In this document: piece by piece, positions 11,951 through 25,500 of the stretch | Layout: each line of letters begins with the position of its first letter | How positions within the stretch are numbered: position 1 is the stretch's first letter | Assembly (NCBI GenBank): GCA_017857245.1 | Contig: JAFMDO010000003.1 | Location: 1 to 64,000, forward strand | Length of the DNA stretch: 64,000 nucleotides | Source of the DNA: Pontimonas sp. | GTDB taxonomy: Bacteria > Actinomycetota > Actinomycetes > Actinomycetales > Microbacteriaceae | Direction: 5' to 3' | The notes under the pieces: model-generated | What the model saw: the letters and a program-made list of their open reading frames with translations, nothing else | Told to the model about the DNA's origin: nothing | Database searches by the model: none | Translations under genes and position numbers: made by a program

Positions 11951-12280
11951 GATTATCTCTTTCTCTTACTCGCACAAGACTCTCGTTTTGCGCTTCAAGG
12001 GCAATCAGGCACTTTCGTACCTTTTTGCACACACCACTATTTTTCTGTCAACACACTTCGATGCGCCAGGGGCGCACTCCGCTCCAAAGGATCTCTCCGA
12101 GGGAGGGGATATATCGATGACGTTGTGTTCTGCTGCCTGCGGCCTAGGGGAATTCGCGAGAGCGAACCTATGCACAACCTGGCAGTGAGCCAAACACAAG
12201 TGTTTGACGTGTTGAACCTTGGAAACTATCCCACAGGCTGAGCATTCGCGCAACCCGGGCGTGTCGGATTTTTTCGCGGA

Positions 12281-13453
12281 TTACCGAGGTTTCCTGAGGA
12301 AAGTTTTCGACCAGGCCGTGAGCAGCCTTTCCATGGGCCCCTGACTAAATCGGGAGAGCACAACCCTCGCAAACAGCGCGAGAAGCACCGTGACGCCAGC
12401 GCTGATCAACACAGCCACCCAATACGGCGTTTGCTGGTACAAACCCAGTCCCCACGGGCTGAAAACGAAGCTCAACAGTACTGATTGCGACAGATACACC
12501 GTCAGTGACATCCGCCCCATCGCGCCAAGCCACGAAAACAATGTGGGGCGGCGTCTGATCAACCACAGAAGGGTGCCCACGTAACCGGCGCTCAGCAGCG
12601 GTGCGGTGAGGAAACTCCCAAAAACCCCCACCAACTCGGGAGTCGCCGCCGGGGACTCAGACAGCGCGTTGCCGATCCACAGCCCACCGAAAAGGAGCTG
12701 GAGTCCTAGCCCCAGACCCCAACCCCAGATAATGAGCTGGCGGAGTGCGGCCGTTGAGATTCCTCCTGCGGAGAGTGCTTGTGCTCGGGAGGCCAGGACT
12801 CCGGCTAAAAACGCGACGAATGTCAGTGCTCCCTGGAAGAACACCAGGAAGATCGCTTCGCTGGTCCAGAAGCCCCAGCGAGCAGAAATGGCGTCGACAA
12901 AACCGCCCGCCATCATTGCTTCGTTGTATGCCTGGCCGGCAACGGTCGGTCCGACGTTGTCGGCGAAGCCCCGACTCTCTCCCAGCCAAGTTAGGGCAAC
13001 AAGCGCCACCAATACGGTGGCGAAGACGCCATAAATCCAGGCCATCCACCCAACTATAGTTTTGCGGTTGCACCCGTAAAAGGCTAGGAGAAGAAGCCCC
13101 AAGAGTCCGTAGAGAAACAGAATGTCGCCGACAAACAACAGGCTGGCATGCGCCAGGCCCAAGACCACGAGCCCGAGGGAACGCGTTACCCAGCGAGTTT
13201 TCCCTGTTTGCTCGTTGCCCAACACGTAGTCCGCACTGTAACCAAACAAGAAGGAAAAGATCAGGTAAAACTTCCCCTGGGCGAGCACAAAGACGAGGAA
13301 GGCTGCGAGCGCATCACCGGTTCCCGCGAGGGCTTCCGCGGTGACACCTGAATAAACCGAGGTAGAAAAGTAGGCAACATTCACGAGAATGATTCCCCAG
13401 AGCGCAAAACCGCGCAGTACGTCGGGGGCAATATCGCGGACTGAATTACTCAA
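12281..13453 (-). CDS. DUF418 (YeiB-like) family membrane protein
   Basis: RGFALWGIILVNVAYFS N-terminus, multi-TM, typical DUF418 architecture; TTG start. Confidence 0.75.
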   Translation of the reverse strand: MSNSVRDIAPDVLRGFALWGIILVNVAYFSTSVYSGVTAEALAGTGDALAAFLVFVLAQGKFYLIFSFLFGYSADYVLGNEQTGKTRWVTRSLGLVVLGLAHASLLFVGDILFLYGLLGLLLLAFYGCNRKTIVGWMAWIYGVFATVLVALVALTWLGESRGFADNVGPTVAGQAYNEAMMAGGFVDAISARWGFWTSEAIFLVFFQGALTFVAFLAGVLASRAQALSAGGISTAALRQLIIWGWGLGLGLQLLFGGLWIGNALSESPAATPELVGVFGSFLTAPLLSAGYVGTLLWLIRRRPTLFSWLGAMGRMSLTVYLSQSVLLSFVFSPWGLGLYQQTPYWVAVLISAGVTVLLALFARVVLSRFSQGPMERLLTAWSKTFLRKPR

Positions 13454-13484
13454 AGTTGTACCTTATTGCAGGAAAGTTAGAGAA

Positions 13485-13516
13485 CAAAGGACCCGGAGTC
13501 TCCTCCGGGCCCTTTG
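13485..13516 (-). terminator. Hairpin downstream of tuf
   Basis: CAAAGGACCCGGAG-tctc-CTCCGGGCCCTTTG, 13 of 14 bp paired. Confidence 0.65.
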
Positions 13517-13526
13517 CTGAAAGGAA

Positions 13527-14720
13527 CTACTTGACGATTTTGGTCACCGTTCCGGCGCCCACAGTGCGGCCACCCTCACGGATGGCGAAGCTGAGGCCCT
13601 CTTCCATGGCGATGGGCTGAATCAGCGCAACGGTCATGTCAGTGGTGTCGCCGGGCATCACCATTTCGGTGCCCTCGGGCAACGAAATAACACCGGTCAC
13701 GTCAGTTGTACGGAAGTAGAACTGAGGACGGTAGTTGGTGTAGAACGGGTTGTGACGTCCGCCCTCATCCTTACCCAGGATGTAGGCGGTGCCTTCGAAG
13801 TCAGTGTGAGGAGTCACGGAACCGGGGGCAACAACCACCTGTCCACGCTCGACATCTTCACGCTTGGTGCCACGAAGCAAAAGACCACAGTTCTCGCCGG
13901 CCCATGCTTCATCCAACTGCTTGTGGAACATCTCGATACCGGTGACGGTGGTCTTCTGTGTGTCACGAATACCCACGATTTCCACGTCAGAGTTGATCTT
14001 CAGAGTTCCACGCTCGGCGCGACCGGTAACAACCGTTCCACGACCAGTGATGGTGAAGACGTCCTCAACGGGCATCAAGAACGGCTTGTCCTTGTCGCGC
14101 ACGGGGTCAGGAACGTTGTTGTCAACGGCATCCATGAGCTCCATGATCTTGTCGCCCCAGGCTGCGTCACCCTCGAGGGCTTTCAGACCGGAAACGCGGA
14201 TCACGGGGGCGTTGTCGCCATCGAAACCCTGAGCAGAGAGCAATTCGCGAACCTCGATTTCGACGAGTTCAAGGATCTCCTCGTCATCAACCATGTCGGA
14301 CTTGTTCAGCGCGACCAAGAGGTAAGGAACACCCACCTGCTTGGCAAGAAGAACGTGCTCGCGAGTCTGAGCCATCGGGCCATCGGTAGCGGCAACCACG
14401 AGGATTGCGCCGTCCATCTGTGCAGCACCGGTGATCATGTTCTTGATGTAGTCGGCGTGGCCGGGGGCATCGACGTGTGCGTAGTGACGCTTGTCGGTTT
14501 CATACTCCACGTGGGAGATGTTGATGGTGATACCGCGTTGACGCTCTTCAGGAGCAGAGTCAATGGATGCGAAGTCACGCATCACGTTGACAGCTGAAGG
14601 GTGGCGATCTGCGAGCACCTTGGAAATAGCAGCGGTAAGAGTGGTCTTGCCGTGGTCGACGTGACCGATCGTACCGATGTTGACGTGCGGTTTGGTCCGC
14701 TCGAACTTGGCCTTAGCCAC
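13527..14720 (-). CDS. tuf: Elongation factor Tu
   Basis: [32 protein letters not shown]. Confidence 0.99.
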   Translation of the reverse strand: MAKAKFERTKPHVNIGTIGHVDHGKTTLTAAISKVLADRHPSAVNVMRDFASIDSAPEERQRGITINISHVEYETDKRHYAHVDAPGHADYIKNMITGAAQMDGAILVVAATDGPMAQTREHVLLAKQVGVPYLLVALNKSDMVDDEEILELVEIEVRELLSAQGFDGDNAPVIRVSGLKALEGDAAWGDKIMELMDAVDNNVPDPVRDKDKPFLMPVEDVFTITGRGTVVTGRAERGTLKINSDVEIVGIRDTQKTTVTGIEMFHKQLDEAWAGENCGLLLRGTKREDVERGQVVVAPGSVTPHTDFEGTAYILGKDEGGRHNPFYTNYRPQFYFRTTDVTGVISLPEGTEMVMPGDTTDMTVALIQPIAMEEGLSFAIREGGRTVGAGTVTKIVK

Positions 14721-14819
14721 TATGGTCCTCCTCGGGACTGTTGCTCTGAACTTTGTGGGATCAGAGGTTGGGTACTTGTCTTGTTTGTTTCGTAGGCCAC
14801 ACGAGCCTATTCTTCGGGC

Positions 14820-16934
14820 TTAGTCGCCCTTGCCCTTCTGAATAATCTCGTCGGCCACAGCCTTCGGGACTTCAGCGTACGTCTCGAAAGTCATCGAATA
14901 CATTGCGCGACCGGAAGTCTTCGACCTCAAGTCACCTACATATCCAAACATCTCCGAGAGTGGCACGAGTGCGCTAATGACTTTTACGCCCGTTGCGTCC
15001 TCCATGCTCTGTATTTGCCCGCGCCTAGAGTTTAGGTCACCGATGACGTCCCCCATGTATTCCTCGGGGGTACGCACCTCGACGGCCATCAACGGCTCGA
15101 GCAAGACAGGTTGTGCTTTTCTCGCGGCCTCTTTAAAGACCATCGATCCAGCGATTTTGAACGCCATCTCCGAAGAGTCGACGTCGTGGAACTGCCCATC
15201 CAGGAGTGTCGCTTTGACACCCACGGTTGGGTAGCCCGCCAGAACGCCCACCTGCATGGCGTCCTGAATTCCTGCATCCACGGAAGGAATGTATTCCCTA
15301 GGGATACGTCCACCGGTAACTTTGTTATCAAATTCGTACATGGTTTCACCCGTCACCTCAAGAGGCTCGAGCGAAATCTGTACCTTGGCGAACTGTCCGC
15401 TTCCACCCGTTTGCTTCTTGTGGGTGTAATCAATCTTGTCGATTGTCTTACGGATCGTCTCGCGGTAGGCAACCTGAGGCTTACCCACGTTGGCTTCCAC
15501 ATTGAATTCACGCTTCATCCGGTCGACCAAGATGTCGAGGTGAAGCTCACCCATGCCCTTGATCACGGTCTGGCCTGTTTCCACGTTCTGCTCAGTGCGG
15601 AAAGTGGGGTCTTCTTCAGCCAGCTTCTGGATGGCCAAGGAGAGCTTCTCCTGGTCAGCCTTGGTCTTGGGCTCAATCGCGACCTCGATAACAGGCTCTG
15701 GGAAGGTCATAGATTCCAGAACCACGGGGCTACCGGGATCACACAGGGTGTCACCGGTAGTGGTGTCCTTCAAACCAATCACGGCGTAAATGTGCCCTGC
15801 GGACACCTTTTCGACCGGGTTTTCCTTGTTGGCGTGCATCTGGAAGATCTTTCCGATGCGCTCCTTCTTGTCCTTGGTGGAGTTAATCACCTGTGCACCA
15901 GAGTCGATACCACCGGAGTAGACGCGAATGTAGGTGAGGCGACCAAAGAAGGGGTGAACCGCAACCTTGAACGCTAGTGCCGAGAAGGGCTCGCCAGATT
16001 CTGGCTTGCGAAGAACAATCTTCTCTGCATCCCGCACATCATGCCCTTCCACTGCTGGAACATCCAGAGGCGAAGGAAGGTAGTCAACAACGGCGTCGAG
16101 CATGGGCTGCACGCCACGGTTCTTGAAGGACGAGCCACACAACACGGGGTACGCGTCGCCAGCGATGGTCATCGAACGAATTCCTGCTTTGAGCTCGGGA
16201 ATCGAAATCTCTTCACCCGCGAGGAACTTCTCCAGAAGTTCATCACTGGATTCAGCGACGGCTTCAACCAGCGCTGCGCGGTACTCTTCGGCTTTTGCTT
16301 GCAAGTCCGCGGGGATGGGCTGGGTTTCGTACTCAGCACCCAAGGTCACATCACCCTTGGAGTCACCAGGCCACACCATGGAGTTCATCTCGATGAGGTC
16401 AACGACGCCAGTGAAAGTGCTTTCGAAACCAATGGGCAACTGAATGACCAAAGGCTTCGCACCAAGGCGCTTGATGATCGTGTCAATCGTGTAGTAAAAA
16501 TCTGCACCGAGCTTGTCCATCTTGTTCACAAAGCAAATGCGAGGAACGTTGTACTTGTCAGCCTGACGCCACACTGTTTCCGACTGTGGCTCCACACCCT
16601 CTTTACCGTCAAACACCGCAACGGCACCATCGAGAACGCGAAGGCTGCGCTCCACCTCGACGGTGAAGTCCACGTGGCCTGGGGTATCGATGATGTTGAT
16701 CTGGTGGTTATCCCAGAAACACGTCGTCGCCGCAGAGGTGATGGTGATGCCGCGCTCTTGCTCTTGTGCCATCCAGTCCATTGTGGCTGCGCCATCGTGG
16801 ACTTCACCGATTTTGTGGGAAATACCCGTGTAAAACAGAATGCGCTCTGTCGTCGTGGTCTTTCCCGCATCGATGTGGGCCATGATGCCGATGTTGCGGA
16901 CCTTGTTCAGGTCAGTTAGCACGTCCTGTGCCAC
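14820..16934 (-). CDS. fusA: Elongation factor G
   Basis: [26 protein letters not shown]; 704 aa. Confidence 0.99.
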   Translation of the reverse strand: MAQDVLTDLNKVRNIGIMAHIDAGKTTTTERILFYTGISHKIGEVHDGAATMDWMAQEQERGITITSAATTCFWDNHQINIIDTPGHVDFTVEVERSLRVLDGAVAVFDGKEGVEPQSETVWRQADKYNVPRICFVNKMDKLGADFYYTIDTIIKRLGAKPLVIQLPIGFESTFTGVVDLIEMNSMVWPGDSKGDVTLGAEYETQPIPADLQAKAEEYRAALVEAVAESSDELLEKFLAGEEISIPELKAGIRSMTIAGDAYPVLCGSSFKNRGVQPMLDAVVDYLPSPLDVPAVEGHDVRDAEKIVLRKPESGEPFSALAFKVAVHPFFGRLTYIRVYSGGIDSGAQVINSTKDKKERIGKIFQMHANKENPVEKVSAGHIYAVIGLKDTTTGDTLCDPGSPVVLESMTFPEPVIEVAIEPKTKADQEKLSLAIQKLAEEDPTFRTEQNVETGQTVIKGMGELHLDILVDRMKREFNVEANVGKPQVAYRETIRKTIDKIDYTHKKQTGGSGQFAKVQISLEPLEVTGETMYEFDNKVTGGRIPREYIPSVDAGIQDAMQVGVLAGYPTVGVKATLLDGQFHDVDSSEMAFKIAGSMVFKEAARKAQPVLLEPLMAVEVRTPEEYMGDVIGDLNSRRGQIQSMEDATGVKVISALVPLSEMFGYVGDLRSKTSGRAMYSMTFETYAEVPKAVADEIIQKGKGD

Positions 16935-16973
16935 AGTGTTCCTCCGAGTTTGGGGGTTAGGGGATGTTTTGGT

Positions 16974-17444
16974 CTACCAGCGGTAGTGAGCGAAAGCCTT
17001 GTTGGCTTCTGCCATCTTGTGGGTGTCTTCACGGCGCTTCACCGCGGCACCGAGGCCGTTGGAAGCATCCAAGATTTCATTCGTCAAACGCTCGGTCATC
17101 GTCTTTTCACGACGGTCCTTCGCGTAGCTGGAAAGCCAACGCAAAGCGAGAGTGTTAGCACGGTGAGGCTTGACCTCAACGGGCACCTGGTAGGTGGAAC
17201 CACCCACGCGACGTGACCGAACTTCCAAGGTGGGACGCACGTTGTCCAGAGCCTTTTTCAGGGCGACAACGGGGTCTTGGCCACTTTTGGTGTTTACGCC
17301 TTCGAGCGCGCCATACACGATGCGCTCGGCGAGACCCTTTTTGCCGCCCACAAGAATCTTGTTGACCAGCTGGGACACGACGGGAGATCCGTATACGGGA
17401 TCGGCGACGACGGGGCGCTTAGGAGCGGGACCTTTACGTGGCAT
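16974..17444 (-). CDS. rpsG: 30S ribosomal protein S7
   Basis: [31 protein letters not shown]. Confidence 0.98.
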   Translation of the reverse strand: MPRKGPAPKRPVVADPVYGSPVVSQLVNKILVGGKKGLAERIVYGALEGVNTKSGQDPVVALKKALDNVRPTLEVRSRRVGGSTYQVPVEVKPHRANTLALRWLSSYAKDRREKTMTERLTNEILDASNGLGAAVKRREDTHKMAEANKAFAHYRW

Positions 17445-17818
17445 TACTTCTTCTCCATCTTTGCGCCGTAGAGGCTACGAGCCTGCTTACGGTTCTTGAC
17501 GGCCTGAGTATCCAGTGCGCCGCGGACAATTTTGTATCGAACACCGGGGAGGTCTTTCACACGACCACCACGAACCAGCACCATGGAGTGCTCCTGGAGG
17601 TTGTGGCCCTCGCCGGGGATGTAGGCGGTAACTTCCGAACCATTGGAAAGCTTCACACGAGCAACCTTCCGCAAAGCCGAGTTCGGCTTCTTGGGTGTCG
17701 TGGTGTACACACGCGTGCAGACGCCGCGCTGTTGGGGATTGGCCTTCAGGGCAGGCGTCTTGGTCTTAGAAACCTTAGGCTTGCGTCCCTTACGGACCAA
17801 CTGTTGAATCGTTGGCAC
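17444..17818 (-). CDS. rpsL: 30S ribosomal protein S12
   Basis: [55 protein letters not shown]. Confidence 0.99.
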   Translation of the reverse strand: MPTIQQLVRKGRKPKVSKTKTPALKANPQQRGVCTRVYTTTPKKPNSALRKVARVKLSNGSEVTAYIPGEGHNLQEHSMVLVRGGRVKDLPGVRYKIVRGALDTQAVKNRKQARSLYGAKMEKK

Positions 17819-18099
17819 AGTTCACTCCTTATTGGTGCTGCACGGTGACAGCTCATTGATGGTGGTTACTAGGTGGTGGTTTTTGTCCAACACCTAGCGA
17901 CATCTTCACCAAGATGCGCCAGGCGACTAACACTTGGTATGCCGTGGGGGTTGGTGGTGCTGTGTTGCCACTGCACTCACCTCTGGACCCAATGTTGTGG
18001 AGTTGATGACCCGTGTCTTGTCCGCCCGGAACCGGGCGCAAAAAACGGACGTGCCATCGCGCACACAAACTCCAACAGTAATGGCGTTTGGGCCTGCGG

Positions 18100-18570
18100 T
18101 CAAATGATTTTTAGACTTTCTGCAGCCGCGATGGTGACAAAAGCCGCCGCCACCATGAAAGGTCCAAAGGCTACGCCCTCATCCGCACGAATCTTCCCCC
18201 GCACGAGTAGCCATCCAGCCCCCATTCCGCCCAAAACAAAGGCAAGAGATGCCTGAATGAGGCCTCCCCCTGGGAACACCAATGAGGTGTAGAACCCGAG
18301 GCTTGCCTGAAGCTTCACATCTCCCCAGCCCAGCGGTTTGGCGGGGAGGACAGCGCACAGCGCGTAGGCCGCAGTGGTGAGCGCTGAATCCTGAAACGCT
18401 TCCATAAGCAACGGTCTCTCACCCCACACCACAGCCCACACGACGAGAACAATGGCGAGGGACCCGGTCAAACGATCGGGCAGCCGGTGATAGGCGGCAT
18501 CAATTGCAGCGAGTCGAATCCCCCAGGCAGCAACGATGACGTGAAGGGCCAGGAGCGCGAGCAAGGGCAT
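18100..18570 (-). CDS. A24-family prepilin peptidase-like protein
   Basis: Membrane protein with AAIDAAYHRLPDRLTG and GWGDVKLQASLG (GxGD-type aspartyl protease); ATG at 18570 preceded by TAGCCT-N6. Confidence 0.75.
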   Translation of the reverse strand: MPLLALLALHVIVAAWGIRLAAIDAAYHRLPDRLTGSLAIVLVVWAVVWGERPLLMEAFQDSALTTAAYALCAVLPAKPLGWGDVKLQASLGFYTSLVFPGGGLIQASLAFVLGGMGAGWLLVRGKIRADEGVAFGPFMVAAAFVTIAAAESLKII

Positions 18571-18623
18571 CACCCCAGGCTAGAAAGCTTCAGATTTCTC
18601 GGGGAAAGTTGTCCCCAGAATGA

Positions 18624-18652
18624 CGAAAGGGCCAGCAATGCCGGCCCTTTCG
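18624..18652 (-). terminator. Hairpin downstream of rpoC
   Basis: CGAAAGGGCC-agcaatgcc-GGCCCTTTCG. Confidence 0.65.
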
Positions 18653-18665
18653 TGGTGTGAAATGT

Positions 18666-21600
18666 CTACTCTGCGTCAGCACCCTTTTTTGCATCGTCAG
18701 GTTCGGCGAAGGACTCGAAGTCCACGAAAGACAAGTCGTCCTCAGAGCCAAAATCCTGGTCGCTGGCATACAGGCGTGCGGGGTAGTGCTCGGCGCGTGC
18801 CTCTTCGGTGGGCTCGACGGTGACGTCGCGGTAGGTCGCAAGACCGGTACCTGCGGGGATGAGCTTTCCGATGATGACGTTCTCTTTGAGACCGACAAGT
18901 GGATCGCTCTTTCCTTGCATGGCAGCTTCGGTCAACACCCGAGTGGTCTCCTGGAAGGAGGCCGCCGAGAGCCAGGACTCTGTCGCCAGTGATGCCTTGG
19001 TGATACCCATGACTTCCTGACGCGCGGAGGCCGTCTTACGGCCTTCCCCGAGTGCTTCGCGGTTGATCGAGTTATACCGGGTACGGTCAACGAGTTCACC
19101 AGGCAACAAAGTGGTTTCTGCGTGGTCAACCACGGTCACCTTGCGCATCATCTGGCGCACGATAACCTCGATGTGCTTGTCGTGGATGGGCACACCCTGT
19201 GAGCCATACACGCCCTGCACACCATCGACCAAGTGTTCCTGGACCGCACGCACACCCTTGACGCGAAGCACTTCCTTCGGATCAAGCGGGCCTTCGTGGT
19301 ACTGCTGGCCCAGCTGAATGCTTTGACCATCTTCCACGAGCATGCTCATGCGCTTGGACACGGTGTGGAGAACAGGCTCATCACCGTTATCCGGAGTCAT
19401 CGTGATCTTGTACTGAGTGTCCGTTTCCTCAATCGAGATGCGACCGTTAGCTTCCGCAATGGGGCTAGAACCCTTGGGGTTACGAGCCTCGAAGAGCTCG
19501 GTGACCCGGGGTAGACCCTGGGTGATGTCATCTGCCGAAGCAGATCCACCCGTGTGGAAGGTGCGCATTGTCAGCTGGGTACCGGGTTCACCAATCGACT
19601 GAGCGGCGATAATTCCCACTGCTTCCCCGAGGTCGACGGCGATACCCGAGGCAAGTGAGCGACCGTAACAGGCAGCACACACACCGCGGAGTGACTCACA
19701 CACCAGGACCGAGCGAACCGTGATTTCACGCACACCTCCGGCAACCAGGGCGTTGATCAAGACGTCACCAACATCGGATCCTGCTTCCGCAACAACCTTG
19801 CCTTTTTCGGTGGTCGCATCAGTGGCCAAGTTACGGGCATACACCTCGTTCTCGACGTTTTCGGCGCGAACCCATTCACCCTCGGCGTTCTTGGTCGCGA
19901 TGGGGAAAATGATTCCCTTGCTGGTGCCACAGTTGTCTTCACGGATGATGACGTCCTGTGCCACATCGACGAGACGACGGGTGAGGTATCCCGAGTCAGC
20001 GGTGCGAAGGGCCGTGTCAGCCAAACCTTTACGCGCACCGTGGGTGGCGATGAAGTATTCGGCTACCGAGAGGCCTTCGCGGTAGCTGGAGATAATCGGG
20101 CGGGCGATAACTTCACCGCGGGGGTTGGAGACCAATCCACGCATACCGGCGATGTTTCCGACCTGCAACCAGTTACCACGGGCACCGGAGGTGACCATGC
20201 GGTTGATGGTGTTGTCCTCCGGGAAGGCAGCGCGCATTTCGTCGTTGACTTCCTTCGTGGCGGCACTCCACACCTCGACAAGCTCACGGCGACGCTCGAC
20301 GTCAGAAATTAGTCCCTTTTCGAACTGGGACTGAATCTTGGCGGCTAACTTCTCGTACTTGGCGATGATGGCTTTCTTGCCCTTGGGGGTCAAGACATCA
20401 CTCAGCGCCACGGTCACACCCGAGCGCGTAGCCCAGTAGAAACCTGCGTCCTTGACGCGGTCCAGGGTTTCCGCAACGGCAACCTTGGGGTAGCGCTCAG
20501 CCAAGTCATTGACCAGGGAAGAAATCAAACCCTTGTCTGCAACTCCGGACACCCAGGGGTAATCCGCAGGCAACGCCTCATTGAAGAGAGCGCTACCGAG
20601 AGTGGTGTCATGAATGGCAGTGCTGCCCTGAACAAAGCCCTTGGGGGCATCAGGCAAGTGAAGGCCCGTAATGCGAATCTTCACCTTGGCGTTCAGGCTC
20701 AACGTGTGCTGATCCATGGCCATGATGGCTTCCGAAACCGAGCTAAACGCGCGGCCTTCGCCTTCCGCGCCAGCCTTCACCGTGGTGAGGTGGTGCAGGC
20801 CGATAATCATGTCCTGTGTGGGGACGGTGACCGGGCGGCCATCAGAGGGCTTCAAGATGTTGTTCGAAGCCAGCATCAAAATGCGGGCTTCGGCCTGCGC
20901 CTCGACGGAGAGAGGAACGTGAACGGCCATCTGGTCGCCATCGAAATCCGCGTTGAAGGCAGCACAGACGAGAGGGTGAAGCTGAATCGCTTTACCTTCC
21001 ACCAGTTGTGGCTCAAAGGCCTGGATTCCCAAACGGTGAAGCGTCGGTGCGCGGTTGAGCAACACCGGGCGCTCGCGAATGATTTCTTCCAGCACATCCC
21101 ACACCTCGGGGCGTGAACGCTCGACCATACGCTTCGCGTTCTTGATGTTGCTGGAGTGACCCAGATCCATCAGGCGCTTGATCACGAAAGGCTTGAAGAG
21201 CTCGAGTGCCATGATCTTGGGCAGACCACACTGGTGCAGTCTCAGCTGAGGACCAACCACGATAACGGAACGTCCGGAGTAGTCCACACGCTTGCCGAGC
21301 AGGTTCTGACGGAAACGACCCTGCTTACCCTTGAGCATGTCGGAGAGGCTCTTGAGCGGACGGTTTCCCGTTCCCGTAACCGGACGTCCACGACGGCCGT
21401 TATCAAAGAGCGCATCCACAGCTTCCTGGAGCATCCGCTTTTCGTTGTTGACAATGATCTCTGGTGCACCGAGATCCAACAGACGGCGCAGACGGTTGTT
21501 TCGGTTGATCACGCGACGGTAAAGGTCGTTCAGGTCAGAGGTCGCAAAGCGCCCACCATCCAACTGAACCATGGGGCGGAGCTCCGGCGGAATTACCGGG

Positions 21601-22550
21601 ACAACCTCCAACACCATCGATGCAGGTGAGCCACCGGTCTGCAAGAAGGCATTGACAACCTTCAAACGCTTGATGGCACGAATCTTGCGCTGGCCTTTGC
21701 CATTGGCGATTTCATCGTGAAGGCTTTCTGCTTCTCCTGCGAGATCAAAAGCTTCCAAACGCTGGCGAATTGCTTCCGCACCCATGTGGGCGGTGAAGAA
21801 CATGCCATAACGATCTTGAAGATCCTGGAAGACAGCGTCCTCAGCGCGCAGGTCGCCAACCTTCAACGAACGGAAGTCATCCCACACGCGCTCAAGGTGA
21901 GCAATGCTGTCGTCGAAGTTCTTGCGAATGGCGCCAAGTTCTTTCTTACCGGCGTCATCAGTCTTACGCTTTTGGTCAGCCTTGGCATTCGCAGCCTCGA
22001 GCTCTGCCAAAGCATTCTCGAGTTCCTTCATGCGGTCGGCGAGGAGCGCGTCGCGCTCCTTCTCCAGCTGCTTGATTTCTTGACGGAGTTCTTTTTCCAA
22101 CTCGGGCATTTCGCGGTGGCGAGCATCCTCATCCACCGTAATGATCATGTAGGCCGCGAAGTAGATGACCTTTTCGAGGTCCTTGGGTGCCATGTCCAGG
22201 AGGTAACCCAGACGGGAAGGGACGCCCTTGAAGTACCAAATGTGAGTAACGGGAGCCGCCAGCTCGATGTGACCCATGCGCTCGCGGCGCACCGAGGACT
22301 TGGTGACCTCAACGCCACAACGCTCGCAGACGATTCCCTTGAAGCGAACGCGCTTGTATTTTCCACACGCGCACTCCCAGTCACGGCTGGGTCCAAAGAT
22401 CTGCTCACCGAAGAGGCCATCCTTCTCAGGCTTGAGCGTGCGGTAGTTGATGGTCTCTGGCTTCTTGACCTCACCGTGGGACCAACCACGGATGTTGTCT
22501 GAAGTGGCCAGGCCGATGCGCAGGGCGTCAAATGTTGTTGCTTCCAGCAC
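18666..22550 (-). CDS. rpoC: DNA-directed RNA polymerase subunit beta'
   Basis: [16 protein letters not shown] catalytic motif; 1294 aa. Confidence 0.99.
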   Translation of the reverse strand: MLEATTFDALRIGLATSDNIRGWSHGEVKKPETINYRTLKPEKDGLFGEQIFGPSRDWECACGKYKRVRFKGIVCERCGVEVTKSSVRRERMGHIELAAPVTHIWYFKGVPSRLGYLLDMAPKDLEKVIYFAAYMIITVDEDARHREMPELEKELRQEIKQLEKERDALLADRMKELENALAELEAANAKADQKRKTDDAGKKELGAIRKNFDDSIAHLERVWDDFRSLKVGDLRAEDAVFQDLQDRYGMFFTAHMGAEAIRQRLEAFDLAGEAESLHDEIANGKGQRKIRAIKRLKVVNAFLQTGGSPASMVLEVVPVIPPELRPMVQLDGGRFATSDLNDLYRRVINRNNRLRRLLDLGAPEIIVNNEKRMLQEAVDALFDNGRRGRPVTGTGNRPLKSLSDMLKGKQGRFRQNLLGKRVDYSGRSVIVVGPQLRLHQCGLPKIMALELFKPFVIKRLMDLGHSSNIKNAKRMVERSRPEVWDVLEEIIRERPVLLNRAPTLHRLGIQAFEPQLVEGKAIQLHPLVCAAFNADFDGDQMAVHVPLSVEAQAEARILMLASNNILKPSDGRPVTVPTQDMIIGLHHLTTVKAGAEGEGRAFSSVSEAIMAMDQHTLSLNAKVKIRITGLHLPDAPKGFVQGSTAIHDTTLGSALFNEALPADYPWVSGVADKGLISSLVNDLAERYPKVAVAETLDRVKDAGFYWATRSGVTVALSDVLTPKGKKAIIAKYEKLAAKIQSQFEKGLISDVERRRELVEVWSAATKEVNDEMRAAFPEDNTINRMVTSGARGNWLQVGNIAGMRGLVSNPRGEVIARPIISSYREGLSVAEYFIATHGARKGLADTALRTADSGYLTRRLVDVAQDVIIREDNCGTSKGIIFPIATKNAEGEWVRAENVENEVYARNLATDATTEKGKVVAEAGSDVGDVLINALVAGGVREITVRSVLVCESLRGVCAACYGRSLASGIAVDLGEAVGIIAAQSIGEPGTQLTMRTFHTGGSASADDITQGLPRVTELFEARNPKGSSPIAEANGRISIEETDTQYKITMTPDNGDEPVLHTVSKRMSMLVEDGQSIQLGQQYHEGPLDPKEVLRVKGVRAVQEHLVDGVQGVYGSQGVPIHDKHIEVIVRQMMRKVTVVDHAETTLLPGELVDRTRYNSINREALGEGRKTASARQEVMGITKASLATESWLSAASFQETTRVLTEAAMQGKSDPLVGLKENVIIGKLIPAGTGLATYRDVTVEPTEEARAEHYPARLYASDQDFGSEDDLSFVDFESFAEPDDAKKGADAE

Positions 22551-22586
22551 GATTAATCTCTCTCGTTAGTTTCTGTCGTCGAATTC

Positions 22587-25500
22587 TTAGATTTCGTCCA
22601 CGGACGAAGACTCGAAGCGGGTCGAAAGGTTGATGCCGAGTTCTTCCGCTGCGCGGTAGAGCTCGTCATCAGAATCCTTCAGCGAGACGACTTGGCCGTC
22701 TGCCGAGAGAACCTCGACATTGAGACACAGGGACTGCATCTCTTTCATCAGCACCTTGAAGCTTTCGGGAATACCGGGCTCCTGGATGTTTTCACCCTTG
22801 ACGATGGCTTCGTAGACCTTCACGCGGCCGAGGATGTCATCGGACTTGATGGTCAGCAGTTCCTGCAGCGCGTAGGAAGCGCCGTAAGCCTCCAGTGCCC
22901 ACACTTCCATTTCACCAAAGCGCTGGCCACCAAACTGTGCTTTACCCCCGAGAGGCTGCTGCGTGATCATCGAGTAGGGACCTGTGGAGCGTGCGTGGAT
23001 CTTGTCATCGATGAGGTGGTGAAGCTTCAAGATGTACATGTAGCCCACCGACACAGGTGCGGGGAAGGGTTCGCCAGAGCGACCATCGAAGAGGTTCGCT
23101 TTACCTGAGGATCCAACCATTCGGTTTCCGTCACGGTTCACCAGGGTCGAGTCCAAAAGCCCCGCGATTTCTTCTTCGCTCGCACCATCAAACACCGGGG
23201 TCGCAACCTTGGTGCCAGGAAGGGCTTCCTTAGCTGCCGTCGCCAAACGCTTGGCCCATGCGGGGTCTCCGCTGACTTTCCAACCCTGCTTGGCAGCCCA
23301 CCCGAGGTGGATTTCCAAAACCTGACCGAAGTTCATTCGTCCGGGGACACCCAAGGGGTTCAAGATGATATCGACGGGAGAGCCGTCTTCCAGGAAAGGC
23401 ATGTCTTCGACGGGAAGAATCCTGGCGATAACACCCTTGTTCCCGTGACGACCGGCAAGCTTGTCACCCTCAGAAATTTTGCGCTTCTGTGCGATGTAGA
23501 CAACCACGCGCTGGTTCACACCAGAGCCCAGTTCATCATCACCATCGACCGCGTCAAAGACCTTGACACCAATGATGGTGCCTTGCTCGCCGTGGGGAAC
23601 CTTCAGAGAAGTGTCGCGAACCTCGCGGCTCTTCTCGTTGAAGATGGCTCGGAGCAAACGCTCTTCCGCACTGAGTTCCGTCTCGCCCTTGGGAGTGACC
23701 TTACCCACGAGGATGTCGCCGGGGCGAACCTCGGCACCAATACGAATGATGCCTCGCTCGTCCAAGTTCGCAAGCATTTCCGGTCCCACATTGGGGAGAT
23801 CGCGGGTGATCTCTTCCTTGCCAAGCTTGGTGTCGCGGGCGTCAACTTCATACTCTTCGATATGAATCGAAGAGAGGGTGTCGTCCTTGACCAGGTTCTG
23901 GGAAAGGATAATCGCGTCTTCGAAGTTGTAGCCCTCCCATGACATGAATGCCACGAGCAGATTCTTGCCCAATGCCAATTCGCCGTCTTCGGTGGCGGGG
24001 CCATCAGCAATAACCGAGCCTTCGACAACCTTGTCGCCCACGTTCACGCGGACCTGGTGGTTGTAGTTGGTGCCCTGGTTGGAGCGATCGAACTTCCGCA
24101 AGATGTAGGTCTTCGTTCCACCCTTGTCCTGCTTGACTACAGCGAAGTCAGCAGACACCTCGGTGACAACACCGGGTGCCAAGGCCGTAATCACGTCGCC
24201 AGCGTCAACCGCCGCGAAGGACTCCATGCCGGTTCCCACCAACGGGGACTCGGAGCGCAACAGGGGCACTGCTTGACGCTGCATGTTCGCACCCATGAGG
24301 GCACGGTTCGCATCGTCGTGCTCGAGGAACGGAATCAGCGAGGTAGCAACAGAGACCATCTGACGGGGCGAAACATCTACGTAGTCGACCGTTTCTGGGC
24401 CAACCAGTTCAACCTCTCCACCCTTCTTACGGACCAGAACGCGGTCCACCGCGAAGGTTCCGTCAGCATTCAACGGGGTACCGGCCTGAGCCACAACGAA
24501 TTCGTCCTCGTCGTTGGCGGTCAAGTAGTCAATTGCCTTACCGACCTTGCCCTTGGACACGCGTCGATACGGAGTCTCAATGAACCCAAACGCGTTGATA
24601 CGCGCAAACGACGCGAGGGAACCAATCAGACCAATGTTCGGGCCTTCGGGGGTTTCGATGGGACACATGCGGCCGTAGTGCGAAGGGTGAACGTCACGGA
24701 CCTCAACGCCGGCACGCTCACGGCTCAGACCGCCGGGGCCCAGTGCCGAGAGACGACGCTTGTGAGTCAGACCTGAAAGAGGGTTGTTCTGGTCCATGAA
24801 CTGCGAGAGCTGGCTTGTGCCAAAGAACTCCTTGATCGCAGCAACGACGGGACGAACGTTGATCAGGGTCTGCGGCGTGATTGCCTCGATGTCCTGAGTC
24901 GTCATGCGCTCGCGAACCACGCGCTCCATCCGGGAAAGCCCCGTGCGGACCTGGTTCTGAATGAGCTCGCCCACGGCACGAATGCGACGGTTACCGAAGT
25001 GGTCAATGTCATCAACATCAATACGGATGTCGACCTTTTTGCCCGCGCGGGTTCCTTCGATGTGGGTGCGTCCATCGTGAAGGGCCACCAAATACTTGAT
25101 GGTCGCAATAATGTCCTCAACCGTCAGAACAGAGTTCTTCAAGGGCTGCTCAAGACCCAGCTTGCGGTTGATCTTGTAACGACCGACCTTGGCCAGGTCA
25201 TAACGCTTGGGGTTGAAGTAGAAGTTATCGAGCAACAGACGTGCTGCTTCAGCAGCTACCTGCTCGCCCGGACGCAGCTTGCGGTAGATGTCTTTGAGAG
25301 CTTCTTCCTTGGTAAGGATGGTGTCCTTCTCCAGGGCTTCCAAGATCGAGGTGAACCCAGCGAAATGCTTCGCGATGTCTTCGGAGGTCAGACCCAATGC
25401 CTTCAGGAAGACGGTGACGGACTGCTTGCGCTTGCGGTCAATTCGCACGCCGACCTGGTCGCGCTTGTCGACCTCAAACTCCAACCATGCACCGCGGCTA

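Noticed and set aside
12046-12051. TTGACA upstream of rpsJ as S10 operon promoter
   Set aside because: Good -35 hexamer on the minus strand but no convincing -10 at 16-18 bp; not enough to call
15111-16919. Large plus-strand ORFs (288 and 292 aa) opposite fusA
   Set aside because: Antisense shadow ORFs of a high-GC conserved gene; no recognisable domain
18024-18039. CGCCCGGAACCGGGCG palindrome upstream of rpsL as terminator
   Set aside because: A-tract follows on the plus strand, so no U-tract in either useful orientation; short stem; left unassigned
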